A stretch of 64,000 nt of DNA from the NCBI RefSeq assembly GCF_013364235.1, contig NZ_CP054919.1, positions 3,400,103 to 3,464,102 of the forward strand, given 5' to 3'. The notes beneath the pieces were generated by a model, which did not search any database, was not told where the DNA came from, and saw only the letters and a program-made list of their open reading frames with translations. This stretch comes from Kitasatospora sp. NA04385. Lineage in GTDB: Bacteria > Actinomycetota > Actinomycetes > Streptomycetales > Streptomycetaceae. The translations under genes were made by a program, and so were the position numbers. Each line of letters opens with the position of its first letter. Position 1 is the stretch's first letter. Below are positions 16,905 through 25,664 of this stretch, in pieces.

Positions 16905-17876
16905 GTGCTGGACGCGCTGGAGCGGGCCGTGGTGCAGGCGCTGCAGGTCGACGGCCGGGCGCCGTTCGAGCGGATCGGTGCGGCGCTGGGGGTGTCCGCG
17001 CAGACGGTGGCGCGGCGCTACCGGAGGCTGCGGGCCGAGGCCGGGCTGCGGGTGGTCGGGGTCGCCGACCACGAGCGGGCCGCGCAGGCCCAGTGGGTGG
17101 TGCGGGTGGCCGCCGTGCCCGGGGCGGCGGAGGAGATCGCCCGGGCGCTGGCCCGCCGACCGGAGACCTCCTGGGTGAAGCTGACCTCGGCGGGCACCCA
17201 GATCTTCGCGATCGTCCGCTCCGACCTGGCCGAGCACCCGCCGGTGCTGAGCCGCCTGCCGCACACCCGGGGCATCACCTCGGTCTCCGCGCACTGCCTG
17301 CTGCACACCTACCTCGGCGGCCCGACCGCCTGGCACGGCCGCCTGCAGTCACTGACGCCCGGCCAGACGTCCCTGCTCGCACCCGACCTGCCGGAGCGGC
17401 CCGCCACTCCCCCGACCGCGACCGACCTACGCCTGCTGGACGCGCTGCGCCACGACGGCCGCACCCCGTACGCCGAACTCGCCGCCGCGGCCGGCTGCTC
17501 GGTCGGCACCGCCACCCGGCGCCTCGCCGAACTCCGTTCCAGCCGACAGCTGTTCTTCGACGTGGAGGTCGACCCGTCCGGCTACGGCATCGCCACCCGC
17601 GCACTGCTCTGGCTGACCGTCCGCCCCGCCGACCTCGACCGAATCGGCACCGACCTGGCCGGACACCCCGAACTCGCCGTGGTCGCCGCCGTCACCGGGC
17701 CCGCCAACCTGCTCGCCCAGGCCCTCTGCACCGACCCGGCCGACCTGCACCACTACCTGACCCACCGACTCGGCGCCCACCCGGAGATCCACCACGTCGA
17801 GACCGAACCCGTGGTCCGCACCGTGAAGGCCGTCGGCCACCTCCCCCTCGCCCCCCGCCCACCCCGCAGCCGGTGA
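16905..17876 (+). CDS. Lrp/AsnC family regulator, duplicated form
   Basis: 323 residues made of two AsnC-type units. The first HTH (LDALERAVVQALQVDGRAPF, then RIGAALGVSAQTVARRYRRL) is at about 1-50 and the second (TDLRLLDALRHDGRTPYAEL, then AAAAGCSVGTATRRLAEL) at about 170-220, each followed by a ligand-binding RAM-like stretch. GTG 16905 is chosen for the GGGGG ribosome site just upstream; GTG 16866 is an alternative. Divergent from the MFS gene starting at 16741, so probably its regulator. The left end of the transposon lies 23 bp past its stop. Confidence 0.88.
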   Translation: MLDALERAVVQALQVDGRAPFERIGAALGVSAQTVARRYRRLRAEAGLRVVGVADHERAAQAQWVVRVAAVPGAAEEIARALARRPETSWVKLTSAGTQIFAIVRSDLAEHPPVLSRLPHTRGITSVSAHCLLHTYLGGPTAWHGRLQSLTPGQTSLLAPDLPERPATPPTATDLRLLDALRHDGRTPYAELAAAAGCSVGTATRRLAELRSSRQLFFDVEVDPSGYGIATRALLWLTVRPADLDRIGTDLAGHPELAVVAAVTGPANLLAQALCTDPADLHHYLTHRLGAHPEIHHVETEPVVRTVKAVGHLPLAPRPPRSR

Positions 17877-17894
17877 ACGCCCGGCGGCGACGGC

Positions 17895-17909
17895 TGACCT
17901 GTAGGTTCC
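17895..17909. repeat. Left transposon end: target duplication plus terminal repeat
   Basis: TGACC (17895-17899, target duplication) followed by TGTAGGTTCC (17900-17909, terminal inverted repeat). The same ten bases occur inverted at 28644-28653, again followed by TGACC. A probable TnsB-site copy, TTCCCAGTGATCTTGCG, lies 58 bp inside (17958-17974). Confidence 0.9.
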
Positions 17910-18097
17910 AATCGTGATCTTCATTCGGCTTCAGCCTGAGCTGGGCTGTTGTCGCCCTTCCCAGTGATCTTGCGCGGGTTTTGACCCATCTTCTTTGCGT
18001 TTCCTCACTGGCAGGGTGGGCAGGCCGTCACTGTGTACTCACTGAAGTGCCCCGGCAGGTACGGGATTGCCGGGCTCCGTCGTGGATCTTGCGACGT

Positions 18098-18700
18098 CTA
18101 CCTGGGCGAGTCCGCGAGTGCGCACAGCTCATCGATGAATCGGCTCGGCGGCGAGGGCTTGAACTGGGCGTCGTTCCACTGGTGCCACATGCCTCCGGGG
18201 GCGAGGAGACGGCTGGCGCGGTCGGTTCCCGCCTGACTGTCGATGTGGAGGAGCGCGCTGATGGCCCAGTGCTGGTCGTACTGGCAGTCGGGCTGTTGGA
18301 GATAGCGTTCCAGGTAGGCCACCAGGTGCAGGGCATCTTCCTCCGTGCAGAAGCGTGCGAGAGCGAAGCAGTAGCCCTGACCGGAGAAGCACAGCTGGCT
18401 GGCGAGAAGCAGGTCACCCAGCACGTCTCGGAAGTGCTGCCGGCGGTCCACACCGATCAACCAGGCAGCGGTGAGGCGGGAGCGCCATTCGCTCTCCAGG
18501 AGGATTTCGAGTTCCTCATCGGTGATCGCCTGAGCAGCTGAGCGCAGTGACTGGAGGAAGGGTGTGCGCTCACGCTCGTCGTCACGGGCGAAGTTGGCGT
18601 GAAGGAGGTGGAGGTAGCGCCCGGTGTCGTTGGTTATGGGCTTGACGTAGCGCTCGATGACATCGAGCAGTTCGGGGTCCGAGGGGCGAGGAAAGCGCAT
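18098..18700 (-). CDS. DUF6000 family protein (transposon cargo)
   Basis: 200 residues from ATG 18700 (GGGAAG upstream). All-helical, with DPELLDVIERYVKPITNDTG, ITDEELEILLESEWRSRLTA, AAWLIGVDRRQHFRDVLGDL and a C-terminal GTDRASRLLAPGGMWHQW, which I recognise as DUF6000. The repeated helices resemble HEAT-like repeats. Function is not known for the family. It is the outermost cargo gene next to the left transposon end, leftward, divergent from the next small gene. Confidence 0.75.
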   Translation of the reverse strand: MRFPRPSDPELLDVIERYVKPITNDTGRYLHLLHANFARDDERERTPFLQSLRSAAQAITDEELEILLESEWRSRLTAAWLIGVDRRQHFRDVLGDLLLASQLCFSGQGYCFALARFCTEEDALHLVAYLERYLQQPDCQYDQHWAISALLHIDSQAGTDRASRLLAPGGMWHQWNDAQFKPSPPSRFIDELCALADSPR

Positions 18701-18824
18701 GTCGGCATCTTCCCGTTCGCCATTGGTCTGCGGCCAACTGATTCTGAGGCTGGCTCGGGGTGGGACCGTCAGCCCACGGGCAGGACTCTTCCCCACATCG
18801 CCGAAGCTGGGCAATGATCTGCTC

Positions 18825-19082
18825 ATGGATGACCTCCTGAAGTTCCTCCACACCCGCTACGAGGCGGACAATCATGCCTATGCCGAGGTGGCTTACCGCT
18901 TCGGGGCTGACGCCCTGCTTGACAGCCACCTGCCGATGCTCGACCTCGTCGACATGCTGGCCCGGGACTACGAGGCAATGGATTCGTCCGACGCGCGCTT
19001 CGCCGGCCTCGGCCATGCCTTGCGCGTGCTCGTACAGTCGTACGCCGAACACCCCGGCTACCGGGCGGAGTGGCGACCCTAG
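18825..19082 (+). CDS. Small DUF6221-like protein (transposon cargo)
   Basis: 85 residues, acidic and helical: MDDLLKFLHTRYEADNHAYA at the start and VLVQSYAEHPGYRAEWRP at the end. The ends match the pattern of DUF6221 proteins (MDDL-x-FL start, YADHP-Y-x-x-EW end), a small Streptomyces family of unknown role, though the middle is divergent. ATG 18825 chosen from the family-like start; the ribosome site is weak. Faces the next cargo gene across a hairpin. Confidence 0.6.
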   Translation: MDDLLKFLHTRYEADNHAYAEVAYRFGADALLDSHLPMLDLVDMLARDYEAMDSSDARFAGLGHALRVLVQSYAEHPGYRAEWRP

Positions 19083-19109
19083 AACCTGGTCCAAGTAGGT
19101 CCGGGAATG

Positions 19110-19161
19110 TCACAAAATCAGCTACCGAGCCCACTCATCGGCTCCGTCGATGATCTTGTGA
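19110..19161. terminator. Bidirectional hairpin between cargo genes
   Basis: Outer arms TCACAAAATCA (19110-19120) and TGATCTTGTGA (19151-19161), one mismatch, enclose inner arms GAGCC (19127-19131) and GGCTC (19140-19144). It sits between convergent genes ending at 19082 and 19223. Confidence 0.5.
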
Positions 19162-19222
19162 TGGCTCTCGCCCCGGAGAGCCTCAGCCCGGTTCCGCCCC
19201 GTGGTCAGTAGGTGTAGCCGGG

Positions 19223-19963
19223 TCAGTGTGGATCGTTCCAGCGGGCGGGCCCGGTGAGGCCGATCAGCCTCAGGCGTTGGAGCAGGTCGGCGGGGGCGTT
19301 GGACGCTCTCAGTCGAGCGGGGGCATGGCGGGTGAGCCAGGCGGTGAGAACCGCCAGCTTCTCGTCCTTGTCGTACCAAGTGCTCCAGGGGAGTTCGTCG
19401 GCGAGCAGGTCGTAGTCCCACGTGTCGACGGCCTCTGCGAGGTTCCGATCGGCGGTCGGGTGCTCCAGCGTCTCCCAGACGTCGAGCCAGGGACTCAGCT
19501 CGCCGGACGCCTCGACGCACATGGCGAGGGTCAGCGAGGTGTGCCCGACGGGGCCAGCGGTGACAAGGCTGTGGGCCCAGAACGCGTGCAGGAACTCCCA
19601 CACGGCCGCGGCCTGTTTCCGGGGCCATTCCTGCCAGTCCGCTCGGGCGAGCGAGACGCCGATGTCGTCCCGGTACCCGAACGACTCCGATCGGCTGTCG
19701 AGGAGAGCGCCGGCGAGCTGAGGCAGGATGCGGCGGAGCACCGAGGCGTGGTCGCGCCAGTCCGACGGCTGCCAGGCCCGCCGGAGAAGGTCGGGGTCGA
19801 GCCTCACGTCCGGCACCTTGAGAAGGGCGAGCTCCTCCGCACTGCCCCAGTGGCACTCGCAGTTGAACTCCTCGGGCTGCGCAACCGCTCCGCGGAAGAC
19901 TGCGAGGCCCTCCAGGGCCGCGTCGAGGCGAGCCTTTGCACGTCGAGCGTGAACCTCGGTCAT
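19223..19963 (-). CDS. Conserved hypothetical protein (transposon cargo)
   Basis: 246 residues, soluble, Trp-rich and helical. FNCECHWGSAEELALLKVPD near residue 33 holds a Cys-x-Cys-x-His cluster that could bind metal; SFGYRDDIGVSLARADWQEW and LDVWETLEHPTADRNLAEAV follow. No named domain recognised, though I recall similar proteins in Streptomyces. Start ATG 19963 with GAAGG upstream. Its role in the element cannot be inferred. Confidence 0.65.
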   Translation of the reverse strand: MTEVHARRAKARLDAALEGLAVFRGAVAQPEEFNCECHWGSAEELALLKVPDVRLDPDLLRRAWQPSDWRDHASVLRRILPQLAGALLDSRSESFGYRDDIGVSLARADWQEWPRKQAAAVWEFLHAFWAHSLVTAGPVGHTSLTLAMCVEASGELSPWLDVWETLEHPTADRNLAEAVDTWDYDLLADELPWSTWYDKDEKLAVLTAWLTRHAPARLRASNAPADLLQRLRLIGLTGPARWNDPH

Positions 19964-20267
19964 CGGCGTCTGCCTTCACGTACTCCGCGGGAGCGCGCCC
20001 GCGAAGATCCCTACGCTACCGGCCGCCGGGAGGATGCGCCCCAGCAGGGCTGCCCTCATCTGCGGCTGGCTCACTGCCGCAGGTTGCGGCAGACGGCGTC
20101 ACAGGATCAGCGACAGAGCCACTGACGCGGCTCAGCTCAAGGCTTCTGCCACGATGTGGGAGTGGAAGCTGGGGCATGAAGTGACTGGCCGACCCGCGCG
20201 ACGCAGACTTATGGCGGGCCCGAGACAACTTGCCGGCCCGCCGAGTCCAGTGCTGCGAGCGGAAGGA
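19964..20267. other. Gene-free interval inside transposon
   Basis: 304 bp between two leftward cargo genes. I see no family-like frame, tRNA or strong hairpin. It should carry the promoter of the gene starting at 19963. Confidence 0.4.
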
Positions 20268-21101
20268 TCACTGGGCCGAAACAGGAACCTGCCGTCGTGA
20301 GAGAGCCAGCCTTCGCCGTTCTCGGTCAAGGTCGATGACGACGACCGAGACTGCGTCGCCGACCTGGATCACGTCCTCTGGTGTCTTCACGGGCGTCCAT
20401 GCGAGCTCGTCGAGGTGGACCAGTCCCTCGATCCCGTCGGCCACCTGGACGAAAGCGCCGAATGGAATCAGCTTGGTGACGACTCCGCGCAATGTCTGAC
20501 CCACCGCATGGCCGTCAGCGAAGACCTGGAAGGGATCCGGCTTCATCGCTCGCAAGGACAGCCGGGCCTCTCCGTTCCAGGTGTCGAACTGAAGGAACTC
20601 GCAAGAGACGTGCTCCCCGACCTGCACGATGTCCGATGCTGCTTCGAAACGGCTCCAGGAGAGTTCGGGGATCGTGATGAATCCGACGCCGGGGAAGACC
20701 GGGTGGTCAGGGCCGTCGTCCAGTGCCACGAACACGCCGAACGACTCGATGGCCGCGATCGTGCCGGAGAGGATCTCGCCACGGTCGAGTCGGTTCAGAA
20801 ACGTCCAGAGTTCCGGGTTCTCGGTGGCGGCCAGTGACAGCCGGACGTGGCCTCCTTCCAGGTCGACGGCGAGCACTTCGGCAGTGATCCGCTGACCGAC
20901 CTGAACGGCTTCGGCCCGAGGCCGTCCCCAAGGCAGGTCGAGCGGCCAGACGGACCCCAGCGGCTTGGCGGTGAATCCGTCCAGCGTCACCGCCACCCCA
21001 TGGGAGCGGGTGATCTCGGTTGCCACCCCGCTGCATAGGTCACCTACGTGGATCGTTGACAGAAAGCTCCCTATAGCTTGATCGTCCGACGCTTCATCCA
21101 T
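20268..21101 (-). CDS. Triple S1-domain RNA-binding protein (transposon cargo)
   Basis: 277 residues with three S1 motifs: about 19-91 (degenerate), 108-184 (GEILSGTIAAIESFGVFVAL) and 201-270 (GQTLRGVVTKLIPFGAFVQV, then EGLVHLDELAW and VGDAVSVVVIDLDRERRRLA LS). S1 domains bind single-stranded RNA; this protein has no nuclease or other catalytic domain. ATG 21101 follows AAAGG. Related stand-alone S1 proteins occur in Streptomyces chromosomes, so it may have been captured as cargo. Whether it acts on ribosomes, as ribosomal protein S1 does, is not known. Confidence 0.85.
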   Translation of the reverse strand: MDEASDDQAIGSFLSTIHVGDLCSGVATEITRSHGVAVTLDGFTAKPLGSVWPLDLPWGRPRAEAVQVGQRITAEVLAVDLEGGHVRLSLAATENPELWTFLNRLDRGEILSGTIAAIESFGVFVALDDGPDHPVFPGVGFITIPELSWSRFEAASDIVQVGEHVSCEFLQFDTWNGEARLSLRAMKPDPFQVFADGHAVGQTLRGVVTKLIPFGAFVQVADGIEGLVHLDELAWTPVKTPEDVIQVGDAVSVVVIDLDRERRRLALSRRQVPVSAQ

Positions 21102-21321
21102 GACGGCAGCCTTTCACGGAGGCAGTACGTCGGCTTGAAAACTCGCTCTACCCGGAGGCTTGAGGGGACCTGCCCCGAACGGTGGCTCTTCTCGATGCGG
21201 ATGCGGGTTCGCGAGCCTTGCCACTCACGGCAGCGCTGTCGTCCGGTGCCGCAATAATCCGTGCATGCTGATGATGAGTTCTGGGGCAGGGATGCCCTTC
21301 CGACGGACGACGAAGCCACAG

Positions 21322-21594
21322 ATGAGTGCGGCGATAGCCAACCTGCAACCAGGTCGAGCGGTCGTCGTGGAGCGCTCTGACGGCCAGGCTCCTGGTGACT
21401 AGTACGTGCAGGTGCTCATGCGGCAGGACAATACGTTCCAGTTGGAGTACCGGGACGGGACACCCAGCCAGCACTATCAGACGCGGACGGTGTCGCGCGA
21501 GAAGGTTGTGGACGCCGTGCTCGGCTGGGCGAAGAACGATCCGACCTGGAAGGACGCGTTCATGTGGAACAACATCGGCTCCTACTTCGAGTAG
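21322..21594 (+). pseudogene. Small hypothetical gene with in-frame TAG (transposon cargo)
   Basis: From ATG 21322 the frame reads 26 residues (MSAAIANLQPGRAVVVERSD and on to GD), meets TAG at 21400-21402, then continues without another stop through YVQVLMRQDNTFQLEYRDGT to WNNIGSYFE at 21594. The two halves fit one 90-residue protein, the second half looking strongly conserved. GTG 21406 directly after the stop could restart translation of a 62-residue piece, but has no ribosome site of its own. Convergent with tniQ, whose stop is 22 bp away. A nonsense mutation is the simplest reading. Confidence 0.65.
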
Positions 21595-21615
21595 GGACCG
21601 ACGAGCTCATCCATC

Positions 21616-24603
21616 TCATCCATCCGTTCGCGACTGGGCACGTTCGCGCGTGCGCCGACGGGTCGGCCAACGGGCGATCTCGTGAAGGATCGCGTCTCGT
21701 CCGGCTGAGGTGAGTCGGTAGTAGGTACGGCGGCGTCCGGGGCCGCGTCCTGGGGTGGCTCTGGAATTCCAGGACGCGTCGTCTTCGACTCGGTTGGTGA
21801 TCCAACCTGCCGCCTGTAGGCGGTGGAGTTGTTCGTAGATGTTTCCGGGGTCGCGCTTGAGCCGGTCGATGACGAGCGCGCCGTAGCATTCCCCATCGCT
21901 GTGGGTCATGAGGTCCTTGAGCAGAGCGAGCATCGCGGCGGTGATTCGGAGCCTGGTGACGGGGATCTCCGTGAACGGGCTGACGGAGCGACGCGGCCGG
22001 GGGAATTGCTGTTGGGCCGCAGCTGCCTGGTGTTCCGCGAGTCTGTCGAGCTCGTGGTCGGCGATGGACTTGGCCATTTGACTTCGGATGTGTGGCTTCT
22101 CCAGATGGTCGAGGAGCCGCCTTCCTCGCTTCGTCGGTTGCTGCGGTGTGCCCCCTGTCGAGCGGACGAAGATCTCGGCGCCGATGTCGCGTTCGAGGCG
22201 TTGAAACTGGACGACGAGTGTTCGGGGCGGGATGCCAAGATGCTCGGCCGCTGCTTTGAGGGTCGGGAAGACCATGGCGATCTGAAAGCGGTGCAGTCTC
22301 TCCCAGCCGCCGAGGCTTCCTTCAACGGCGGCTCGGATGTCCTTTGCAAGCCGACCGTCCAAGCGATTGATCATCTGCTCCGAGCTGTGGATACCTGGCG
22401 GGCGGGGCGTAACCCCCAGCCGGTGCAGTGCGTTGTTGACAGTCATCTGGGTGGTTCCGAGTTCCTCCGCGATGGTGCTCGTCGACTTCCGCTGCCCGTG
22501 ATACTGGTCGCGAAGCCAGGCGGGGTCGTTGATGGCCGGCGCTTTGCCCTTGTTGAGGGGAATCTTGTGCGAGCGGGCGGCTTGGGCGAGGAGGGATCGG
22601 CTGAACCCGGTCTCGGCGGCGAGGTCATGGAGGGTGCGGTTCGCGCCCACGTATTCGTGTTCGAAGAAGTCCCGTGTGGCGATCCGGGGCATGGCCTGTC
22701 GGCGCTTCCAGGACTGGGGCAGGGCGCGGGGGCTCCAATCCCGCTCGGGCCGGTCGAGGTGTTGGAGCGCGAGTGCGACGTGTTCGACGTGGACGCCCAG
22801 GACTTCGGCCGCCTCGCTGACGGGCCGCTGGTCTTCGATCACGATCCGGCGGATCGTCGTGGTGTCCAGCGTGGACGGGAGTGCTCCGGGCAGCGTCAAT
22901 CCGTGGGCGAGATCCAGGGGCGGTGACCAGGTCACCGGTTCGTCGATCTCCAGGTCGTCCAGGATCCGCTGGGCGTGCCCGGCGAGAGCCGACCGCAGGG
23001 GCAGAGTGAGTTGGTGGGTGAACGTTACGTAGCGGCTGTGGTCGGAGCTGCCGGTGAAGCCGAATCGGTGCCCGTCCACGCCGAGGTCCGCGCCTGTCAG
23101 CAGCTGCAGGAGATGGCGTTGGGCGTGCAGGTGGCGGCCGCGGGCAGTCTGGTCGTCGCGGGGGCTCTTTCCCGGGTGGAAGCCGGCTTCGCAGGCCAGG
23201 TCCCGCCATTGCGGCCAGGTGATCAGCGAGTGTGCGGGAATCCGCTCGCGGCGTCGCTGGTAGTCGATCGGAGAGCCGCAGGTGTCCAGGTAGTCGGCTA
23301 TGCGGCAGAACGCGGCCAGAACATCGGTGAGGCCGGACTCGGGCAGATCGCCGAAGCTCTGGAGGAGGACGCTGAGGTGGGCGGAGGTGACGCGGCGGTT
23401 GAAGTGAGTGGTCAGGTCTCTGTAGGCACGTTCGGACGACCCGGGTATCAGCAGGCATGTGGCTGCGGTCGCACGGAAAAGCTCGGACCGGAAGCCCGAT
23501 CGGAGTGGCAGTAGGAGGCCGGCCCAGTCCGGCCAGATCAGGTGCGGGATGTGCCGCCCCCTTGTCTCGGCCGTGCGGTTGCCGGGCTTTCCCGCCTGCG
23601 GGGTGGGCGATTTGAATCTCAACCGGTCCATGGGGGTCATGTCGGTATCGATCGATTGCAGGAAGCGGTTCGGGAACGGTCCCTTCATCGTCTTCCACCG
23701 GTGGAAGTTCATCCCTGCAGGCACGACTCCGGTCCGTGTACGACGTCCGCTGGAGAGTTCGCGCACGGCGGCGACTCCGGCTTCGTGATCGGCACCGAGA
23801 ACAGTCCGGGCCATGTCGAGCACGACCGCGACCAGGGGAGCGTCCGCCTTCGGCAGCCGCCCGTTCAGCACGAGCAGGGTGGTCCGAGCGCGGCCCGGTG
23901 CGAGTTCGGCGGCACGGGCCTGCCAGTCGGTTCCCTCGTGGCCCATCAGCCAGTAGGCGACGGCAGGGAGTTCATCCAGCGTGATCGCGGAGTCCAGGTC
24001 GCCGTTCCGGTCAGCGTCCCGCTGGAGGCCGTCGATCCAGTCCTGGGCTTCCAGGGCGACCTGGGGAGCCGGGATTCCCGAAAGCGCGGCCAGGTCGGTG
24101 CCGCAGCGCGTGCTCCGATGTTGAGGCTGGTAGGCGCACGTCCCTGGTGGAAGTTCCTCGGTTCCGCCGGGCAGGTAGACCCTCAGTGTCCTCGCGCAGG
24201 ACGGGCAGCTATCGAGTAGCAGAAGGCGGTGACGGGTGCAGGCGACCGCCCAGTTGGACCGCCAAGCGAGCAGCCATCGGCCGCCGTTCTCGCCCAGACA
24301 GACCGGACAGAACCTCGTGCCGCCGCCGACGAGCGTCATCCTCATTGCCTGACCTGCAAGTTGGACGGAGCGAAGTCCTCCCTCGGGCATGCCGGCCACA
24401 CATTCCATCCGCCGCCAGGACTCCTCGGGAGTGGCCTTGATCAGGCGGTGGATCGAACGTGCGCGCTCGGGAAGACCGAGTGCGGGCAACAACTGGCTTG
24501 GGGAAAGCCGGTGTCTGCGGGCCAGTTCCTCGATCCAGGAGTCCACGCTCTCGCCGTCGATCGGGGCGGCCCTGAGCGGAACCGTGTTCACGTCGCCGGT
24601 CAC
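21616..24603 (-). CDS. tniQ: TniQ/TnsD-type target selector with extra winged-helix domains
   Basis: 995 residues. An N-terminal TniQ domain with zinc-finger Cys/His sets (FCPVC at about 98-102, then CTRH and CPSC) is followed by a long helical body, two homeodomain-like HTH units (LHDLAAETGFSRSLLAQAAR; STIAEELGTTQMTVNNALHR), a LysR-type HTH (LKAAAEHLGIPPRTLVVQFQ, then IGAEIFVRSTGG), and at the C terminus a PadR-like winged helix (LALLKDLMTHSDGECYGALV, then GNIYEQLHRLQAAGWI and RTYYRLTSAGRDA). TniQ/TnsD proteins bind the attachment site and recruit the TnsC ATPase. Ordinary TniQ proteins are 300-500 residues; this one is large-TnsD-sized. GTG 24603 overlaps the tniB stop (GTGA), so it is the last gene of the coupled operon. 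Confidence 0.88.
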   Translation of the reverse strand: MTGDVNTVPLRAAPIDGESVDSWIEELARRHRLSPSQLLPALGLPERARSIHRLIKATPEESWRRMECVAGMPEGGLRSVQLAGQAMRMTLVGGGTRFCPVCLGENGGRWLLAWRSNWAVACTRHRLLLLDSCPSCARTLRVYLPGGTEELPPGTCAYQPQHRSTRCGTDLAALSGIPAPQVALEAQDWIDGLQRDADRNGDLDSAITLDELPAVAYWLMGHEGTDWQARAAELAPGRARTTLLVLNGRLPKADAPLVAVVLDMARTVLGADHEAGVAAVRELSSGRRTRTGVVPAGMNFHRWKTMKGPFPNRFLQSIDTDMTPMDRLRFKSPTPQAGKPGNRTAETRGRHIPHLIWPDWAGLLLPLRSGFRSELFRATAATCLLIPGSSERAYRDLTTHFNRRVTSAHLSVLLQSFGDLPESGLTDVLAAFCRIADYLDTCGSPIDYQRRRERIPAHSLITWPQWRDLACEAGFHPGKSPRDDQTARGRHLHAQRHLLQLLTGADLGVDGHRFGFTGSSDHSRYVTFTHQLTLPLRSALAGHAQRILDDLEIDEPVTWSPPLDLAHGLTLPGALPSTLDTTTIRRIVIEDQRPVSEAAEVLGVHVEHVALALQHLDRPERDWSPRALPQSWKRRQAMPRIATRDFFEHEYVGANRTLHDLAAETGFSRSLLAQAARSHKIPLNKGKAPAINDPAWLRDQYHGQRKSTSTIAEELGTTQMTVNNALHRLGVTPRPPGIHSSEQMINRLDGRLAKDIRAAVEGSLGGWERLHRFQIAMVFPTLKAAAEHLGIPPRTLVVQFQRLERDIGAEIFVRSTGGTPQQPTKRGRRLLDHLEKPHIRSQMAKSIADHELDRLAEHQAAAAQQQFPRPRRSVSPFTEIPVTRLRITAAMLALLKDLMTHSDGECYGALVIDRLKRDPGNIYEQLHRLQAAGWITNRVEDDASWNSRATPGRGPGRRRTYYRLTSAGRDAILHEIARWPTRRRTRERAQSRTDG

Positions 24604-25664
24604 CTGCCGGCCCCTTCCTTCTTCCGTACCCGCTTCTTGGTCTCAGCGGCGCGGCGTTTCCGGGAACGCTCCGCGGCTTCGTCGATCCGGATTGTCTCCA
24701 GCAGTTCTCGGCTCAGCGACTCGGTCCCGTTCGCGATGGCTTTGAAGCACCCTCGGGTGACCAGGGTGATCAACGAGCCAATGTGTCCGCCGGTCCGCTC
24801 GAACAGGTAGTCGTCCAGGGCGACCAGCTTGCCCGGCCGTGCCTTGGCCAGGATCAGCTGCTTCTCGATCGCTTTGATGAGTCCGGTCCAGCTGTCGTCC
24901 CGGTCGAACGACGCGACCTCCAGGCGGGTCCAGCGGGCTGCGGTCTGGGCGAGTGCGGTGGACTCACCCGACAGGCCCTCGTCGAAGAACCGGCGTTCGG
25001 TCAGCCCGACGCCCGCGTAGATGAACGTGACGGGCAGTTCGTTGGCCAGCCACTTCAGGTGGTTGCTGACCGCCAAGCCGTCCTTGCTGTTCTGGTTGAT
25101 GAAGTGGACGTCGTCGATGATCCCGATGCGGGTCTCGCATTTGAGGACGCAGTCCAGTGCGAAGGTCGCGAGCTGGGCGGCGGTGCCGTTGGCCGCGCCG
25201 GGATGCCCGTAGAACTCGCAGATCATCTTGTTCAGGGTCCGCAGGGTGGTGTTCGAGGTCAGGCCGACCCGGAAGACCGGTATCCGTTCGTCGCCCGCTT
25301 CGGTGGTCTCGCCGCCCAACTGGCGGGCGGTCCGGTCGTAGTCGCGTGCGAACAGGTTCGCCATTGTCGTCTTCCCCAGGCCGGGGAATCCGTCGATGAC
25401 CGCCGCTCCGCGGACCCGGTCGCTGTCCTGCCGGTTCGAGGCGACGATGAGTTCCAGTTCCTCGCGGACCTGCTTGAGCTGCGGCGTTGCGATCGTGCCG
25501 AAGTTCGCGTGCCAGTCGTGCCGGGAATCGTTGTAGTGGGCGCGTTCGAGCGGTGCGAGGCGGGTCAGCGCGGTTGGCGACATCCGCTCCGGCCGTGTCC
25601 GGGCCGGTGTGTCGGTGAAGCGGCGCCAGCCCTGCTTGCGCGAGAGGCTGTAGGCGGTGGTCAC
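24600..25664 (-). CDS. tniB: TniB/TnsC-type AAA+ ATPase
   Basis: 354 residues. Walker A GFPGLGKTT at 92-100 and Walker B IIDDVHF at about 182-188, with the arrangement of TniB: a basic N-terminal tail, then HYNDSRHDWHANFGTIATPQ before the P-loop, and a Lys/Arg-rich C terminus. In Tn7-like systems this ATPase bridges the target selector and the transposase and imposes target immunity. GTG 25664 overlaps the tniA stop (GTGA) and its own stop overlaps the tniQ start, indicating balanced translation of the set. Confidence 0.93.
   Translation of the reverse strand: MTTAYSLSRKQGWRRFTDTPARTRPERMSPTALTRLAPLERAHYNDSRHDWHANFGTIATPQLKQVREELELIVASNRQDSDRVRGAAVIDGFPGLGKTTMANLFARDYDRTARQLGGETTEAGDERIPVFRVGLTSNTTLRTLNKMICEFYGHPGAANGTAAQLATFALDCVLKCETRIGIIDDVHFINQNSKDGLAVSNHLKWLANELPVTFIYAGVGLTERRFFDEGLSGESTALAQTAARWTRLEVASFDRDDSWTGLIKAIEKQLILAKARPGKLVALDDYLFERTGGHIGSLITLVTRGCFKAIANGTESLSRELLETIRIDEAAERSRKRRAAETKKRVRKKEGAGR

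Noticed and set aside
19141-19170. GATGATCTTGTG as a further transposase-binding site
   Set aside because: It is better explained as one arm of the hairpin between convergent cargo genes and is far from the end.
21160-21402. 80-codon plus-strand frame ending at the TAG
   Set aside because: Only its last 26 codons look like protein and they belong to the interrupted cargo gene from ATG 21322.
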